NCBI GenBank assembly: GCA_039184055.1
Contig: JBCDBH010000186.1
Span: 1-11,319 of the forward strand
Reading direction: 5' to 3'
DNA from: JBCDBH01 sp039184055
GTDB taxonomy: Bacteria; Acidobacteriota; Thermoanaerobaculia; Multivoradales; J023
Length of the DNA: 11,319 nt
This document shows positions 9,468 through 11,319 of this stretch, one piece after another. The number at the start of each line of letters is the position of its first letter. Within the stretch, counting starts at the first letter, position 1. Under the pieces are notes generated by a model that saw only the letters and a list, made by a program, of their open reading frames with translations, did not search any database and was not told the origin of the DNA. Both the position numbers and the translations under genes were made by a program.

Positions 9468-10283
9468 TTACAAGACGGCGGGCGGTCCGCTGGTGCCGTA
9501 GGCGACAAAACCAGGATTCAACAATTCTTCCCGGTAATAGCGTAGCGGCTCACCCGCTCCGTCGACGCCTTCGGCCCGGGCGATGATGATGTCGCCACCA
9601 GCGGCCAGGAGCACCGCGTGCCCCGCGGCGGTATCCCACATCCGCGTCGGGTTGAGCCGCGGGTACAGATCGGCCTCACCGGTGGCCACCAGGCAAAGCT
9701 TGATCGAGCTTCCCATGGGAAGACGTTGATGAGCGCCGAGCCGCCCCAGGTAGCGTTCCACCTTCTCTCCGGCGTGGCTCCGACTCACCATGATGGTCGG
9801 CTCGGCCGCGCCGGTGCCCTTGGCTTCGATCGGTCGACGCGCATCGCCCTCGATCTCGAACGCACCGGCGTCACGCGCGCCGATCCAGGCGCGATCGAGC
9901 GCCGGCGCCAAGACCACGCCAGCGGTCGGCAGACCGTCTTCGATCAACGCGATATTGACCGTGAACTCGCCGTTGCGCGCCAAGAACTCGCGGGTGCCGT
10001 CGAGCGGGTCGACCAGCCAAAAACGATCCCAATCCCGGCGCTCGGTCCAAGGCGCCGCCGCCGACTCTTCGGCGAGCACCGGAATCTCGGGCGCCAGCAC
10101 GCCAAGCCCCTCGACGATCACGCGTTGACTCTCCAGATCCGCGGCGGTCACCGGAGAATCATCGGCCTTCTTCTCCACCGCCAACCGATCCTGTTGATAG
10201 ATTGTCAAAATGGCTTGTCCGGCCGCGTGGGCCAAGTCGACGAGAGGGTCGAGAAAGCTTTGCGCTGATTGCTCTTTGCTCAT
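9468..10283 (-). CDS. cysQ: 3'(2'),5'-bisphosphate nucleotidase, CysQ type
   Basis: This Mg2+-dependent phosphatase of the inositol monophosphatase superfamily hydrolyses 3'-phosphoadenosine 5'-phosphate (PAP) to AMP, clearing the by-product of PAPS-dependent sulfate assimilation and sulfotransfer. With the ATG at 10283 it is 271 aa (about 246 in Escherichia coli). Seen: DSPVTAAD (42-49), the acidic AEES (71-74), the metal motif VDPLDGTREF (91-100) continuing as LARNGEFTVNIAL, and WDTAAG (216-221) with AGGD (228-231). The expected ligands Glu73, Asp92, Asp95 and Asp217 are all present. DGT-(K/R)-EF followed by NGEFTVN separates CysQ from general inositol monophosphatases. The frame stays open far upstream to 11186, but the family begins near this ATG and the extension would overlap the divergent osmC-like gene. 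The ribosome site is weak. The gene is divergent from the OsmC-like gene by 72 bases. No sulfate-assimilation genes are adjacent. Confidence 0.92.
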   Translation of the reverse strand: MSKEQSAQSFLDPLVDLAHAAGQAILTIYQQDRLAVEKKADDSPVTAADLESQRVIVEGLGVLAPEIPVLAEESAAAPWTERRDWDRFWLVDPLDGTREFLARNGEFTVNIALIEDGLPTAGVVLAPALDRAWIGARDAGAFEIEGDARRPIEAKGTGAAEPTIMVSRSHAGEKVERYLGRLGAHQRLPMGSSIKLCLVATGEADLYPRLNPTRMWDTAAGHAVLLAAGGDIIIARAEGVDGAGEPLRYYREELLNPGFVAYGTSGPPAVL

Positions 10284-10355
10284 GGTTGCGAGGTTATCCC
10301 GCCAAGCGCGCGAGAGCCAGTGGGCCAACCGAGCGAATCCACACGGGAGACATAC
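10284..10355. promoter_or_regulatory. Divergent intergenic region between cysQ and the OsmC-like gene
   Basis: The 72 bases between the two divergent starts must hold both promoters or an overlapping pair. I could not place a credible -35/-10 on either strand. GGGAGA (10345-10350) is the ribosome site of the OsmC-like gene, 5 bases from its ATG. No clear operator palindrome was seen. Confidence 0.4.
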
Positions 10356-10820
10356 ATGGGTGACTATACGGCGACCGTGGCCTGGCAACGTGACGGTCAA
10401 ACCTTCACCGACAACGCGTACAGCCGTGGCCATCAGTGGCGCTTCGACGGTGGCACGGTGATCGAAGCGTCGTCGTCGCCACACATCGTGCCTCTTCCCC
10501 ATTCGGTGGCCGCCAACGTCGACCCGGAAGAAGCCTTCGTCGCATCCCTGTCGAGCTGCCACATGCTCTTCTTTCTCGCCATTGCCGCCAAGCGTCGCTT
10601 CGTCATCGACTCGTATGAGGACGAAGCCATCGGGATCATGGCCAGAGACGTCGACGGAAACCAGGCGATGACCCTCGTAACGCTCCGTCCCAAGGCGATC
10701 TTCTCGGGTGATCGCCAGCCCACCGACGAGCAGATCGAGATGATGCACCATCAAGCCCACCGGCAGTGCTTCATCGCCAACTCGGTCAAGACCGAGGTCC
10801 GCACCGAGCCACGACGGTGA
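10356..10820 (+). CDS. OsmC/Ohr family peroxiredoxin-like protein
   Basis: This is a cytosolic thiol peroxidase family protein, expected to reduce organic hydroperoxides using a pair of cysteines. It is 154 aa, the normal family length. The two catalytic Cys are present and are the only cysteines: Cys68 in SLSSCHMLFFLA (65-75 region), at the start of the central buried helix, and Cys138 in HRQCFIANSV, in the C-terminal position of the second family Cys. The conserved DPEEAF (56-61) precedes the first Cys. The ATG at 10356 is chosen because GGGAGA lies 5 bases upstream and the domain begins at once (YTATVAW). Longer in-frame starts to 10269 would cross the divergent promoter region. It could be in the OsmC or the Ohr branch, or a related subgroup, and I cannot separate these by eye. 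An alpha/beta hydrolase gene follows within about 20 bases, suggesting one transcript. Confidence 0.9.
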   Translation: MGDYTATVAWQRDGQTFTDNAYSRGHQWRFDGGTVIEASSSPHIVPLPHSVAANVDPEEAFVASLSSCHMLFFLAIAAKRRFVIDSYEDEAIGIMARDVDGNQAMTLVTLRPKAIFSGDRQPTDEQIEMMHHQAHRQCFIANSVKTEVRTEPRR

Positions 10821-10840
10821 TCCATCGATGACGACGACCC

Positions 10841-11319
10841 ATGGCAACCTCTCGTATGTCCGGAATGACCAGCGAAACGCGTAGCAACGCGACCATCGAG
10901 CTCGATGATGGCCGCCGACTCGGTTACGCCGATCTCGGTACGCCCGAGGGCGTGCCGTTTTTCTTTTTCCACGGCACACCCGGCTCACGACTCGGCCATG
11001 TCGAGCACGACGCCTTGGCGACGATTCCGGGCGTCCGGCTGCTGCTTCCCGAGCGACCCGGCTATGGTCTGTCGGATCCCAAACCCGATCGCACGCTGCT
11101 CGATTGGGCGCGCGACGTCGCCCAGCTCGCCGACCATCTCGGTATCGAGCGCTTTGCCGTCGGCGGTGAATCAGGGGGTGGGCCACACGCTCTGGCGTGC
11201 GCCGCCGCGCTCGGTGAGCGCGTCTCGATGGTCATCTTGCTCGCCTCCCCGGCACCCGCGAGCGCACCTGCCGCAACCCGCAACATGGCGTTTGGCAATC
11301 GACTCGGTGTGCTGCTCGG
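10841..11319 (+). CDS. Alpha/beta hydrolase, C-terminus beyond right edge
   Basis: 159 residues are visible of a serine hydrolase with the alpha/beta fold. Seen: a strand leading into the oxyanion-hole motif FFHGTPGS (42-49), the conserved LLLPERPGYGLSD (67-79), and the nucleophile elbow GGESGG with Ser111, followed by the helix PHALACAAAL. The acid and His of the triad lie past the edge. HGTPGS is common in the general hydrolase group that includes epoxide hydrolases, haloperoxidases and esterases, so the substrate is not predictable. In-frame ATGs occur at 10841, 10856 and 10865, none with a clear ribosome site, and a TGA at 10829-10831 closes the frame upstream. I give 10841 as the longest. 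It starts about 20 bases after the OsmC-like stop on the same strand, probably one operon. No signal peptide is apparent. Confidence 0.88.
   Translation, partial: MATSRMSGMTSETRSNATIELDDGRRLGYADLGTPEGVPFFFFHGTPGSRLGHVEHDALATIPGVRLLLPERPGYGLSDPKPDRTLLDWARDVAQLADHLGIERFAVGGESGGGPHALACAAALGERVSMVILLASPAPASAPAATRNMAFGNRLGVLL

Noticed and set aside
9618..10268. Plus-strand 216-codon frame opposite cysQ
   Set aside because: It is antisense to the metal-binding motifs of CysQ and has no recognisable domain.
10284..11186. Long N-terminal extension of the cysQ frame
   Set aside because: It runs antisense through the OsmC-like gene and into the hydrolase gene. CysQ family proteins begin near the ATG at 10283.

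Overview
The window is 11.3 kb of GC-rich bacterial DNA packed with genes on both strands. I see eight genes plus a ninth cut by the right edge (the first is also cut, by the left edge). There are no RNA genes, insertion sequences, CRISPR arrays or phage genes. A Hanks-type Ser/Thr kinase, a two-domain glutamine-dependent NAD synthetase, a one-chain glycine decarboxylase and strong GC bias in codon position 3 suggest a GC-rich Gram-negative such as Acidobacteriota or Myxococcota. That placement is inference only.

Left block, minus strand, reading from about 3749 down to 1: a family-2 glycosyltransferase, then glutamine-dependent NAD+ synthetase (nadE), then a Ser/Thr protein kinase that runs off the left edge. 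The glycosyltransferase stop and the nadE start share an ATGA overlap, and a strong GGAGG ribosome site sits inside the end of the glycosyltransferase gene, so these two are translationally coupled. The kinase follows after 65 bases, which hold a weak terminator-like hairpin.

Centre, plus strand, 3973-8919: gcvP (glycine decarboxylase, 973 aa) and, 9 bases later, a 671-aa multidomain protein. The latter has an N-terminal SAM methyltransferase, a middle region that looks like a decayed or divergent kinase fold, and a C-terminal coiled coil. This layout recalls WbdD, the O-antigen chain-terminating methyltransferase/kinase with a coiled-coil ruler. The 223-base divergent region between the glycosyltransferase and gcvP holds two perfect, overlapping and mutually exclusive stems, the second followed by four Ts. 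This is an attenuator-like layout in the probable gcvP leader.

Right block: a small helix-hairpin-helix protein of the DUF4332 type and a CysQ-type 3'(2'),5'-bisphosphate nucleotidase on the minus strand. Divergent from cysQ is an OsmC/Ohr-like peroxiredoxin, followed by the first part of an alpha/beta hydrolase cut by the right edge. A perfect 8-bp hairpin lies where the methyltransferase and DUF4332 genes converge.

Most of the window is housekeeping metabolism (NAD, glycine/one-carbon, sulfate-assimilation by-product removal, peroxide defence). The least ordinary elements are the WbdD-like fusion coupled to gcvP and the candidate RNA switch in front of gcvP.
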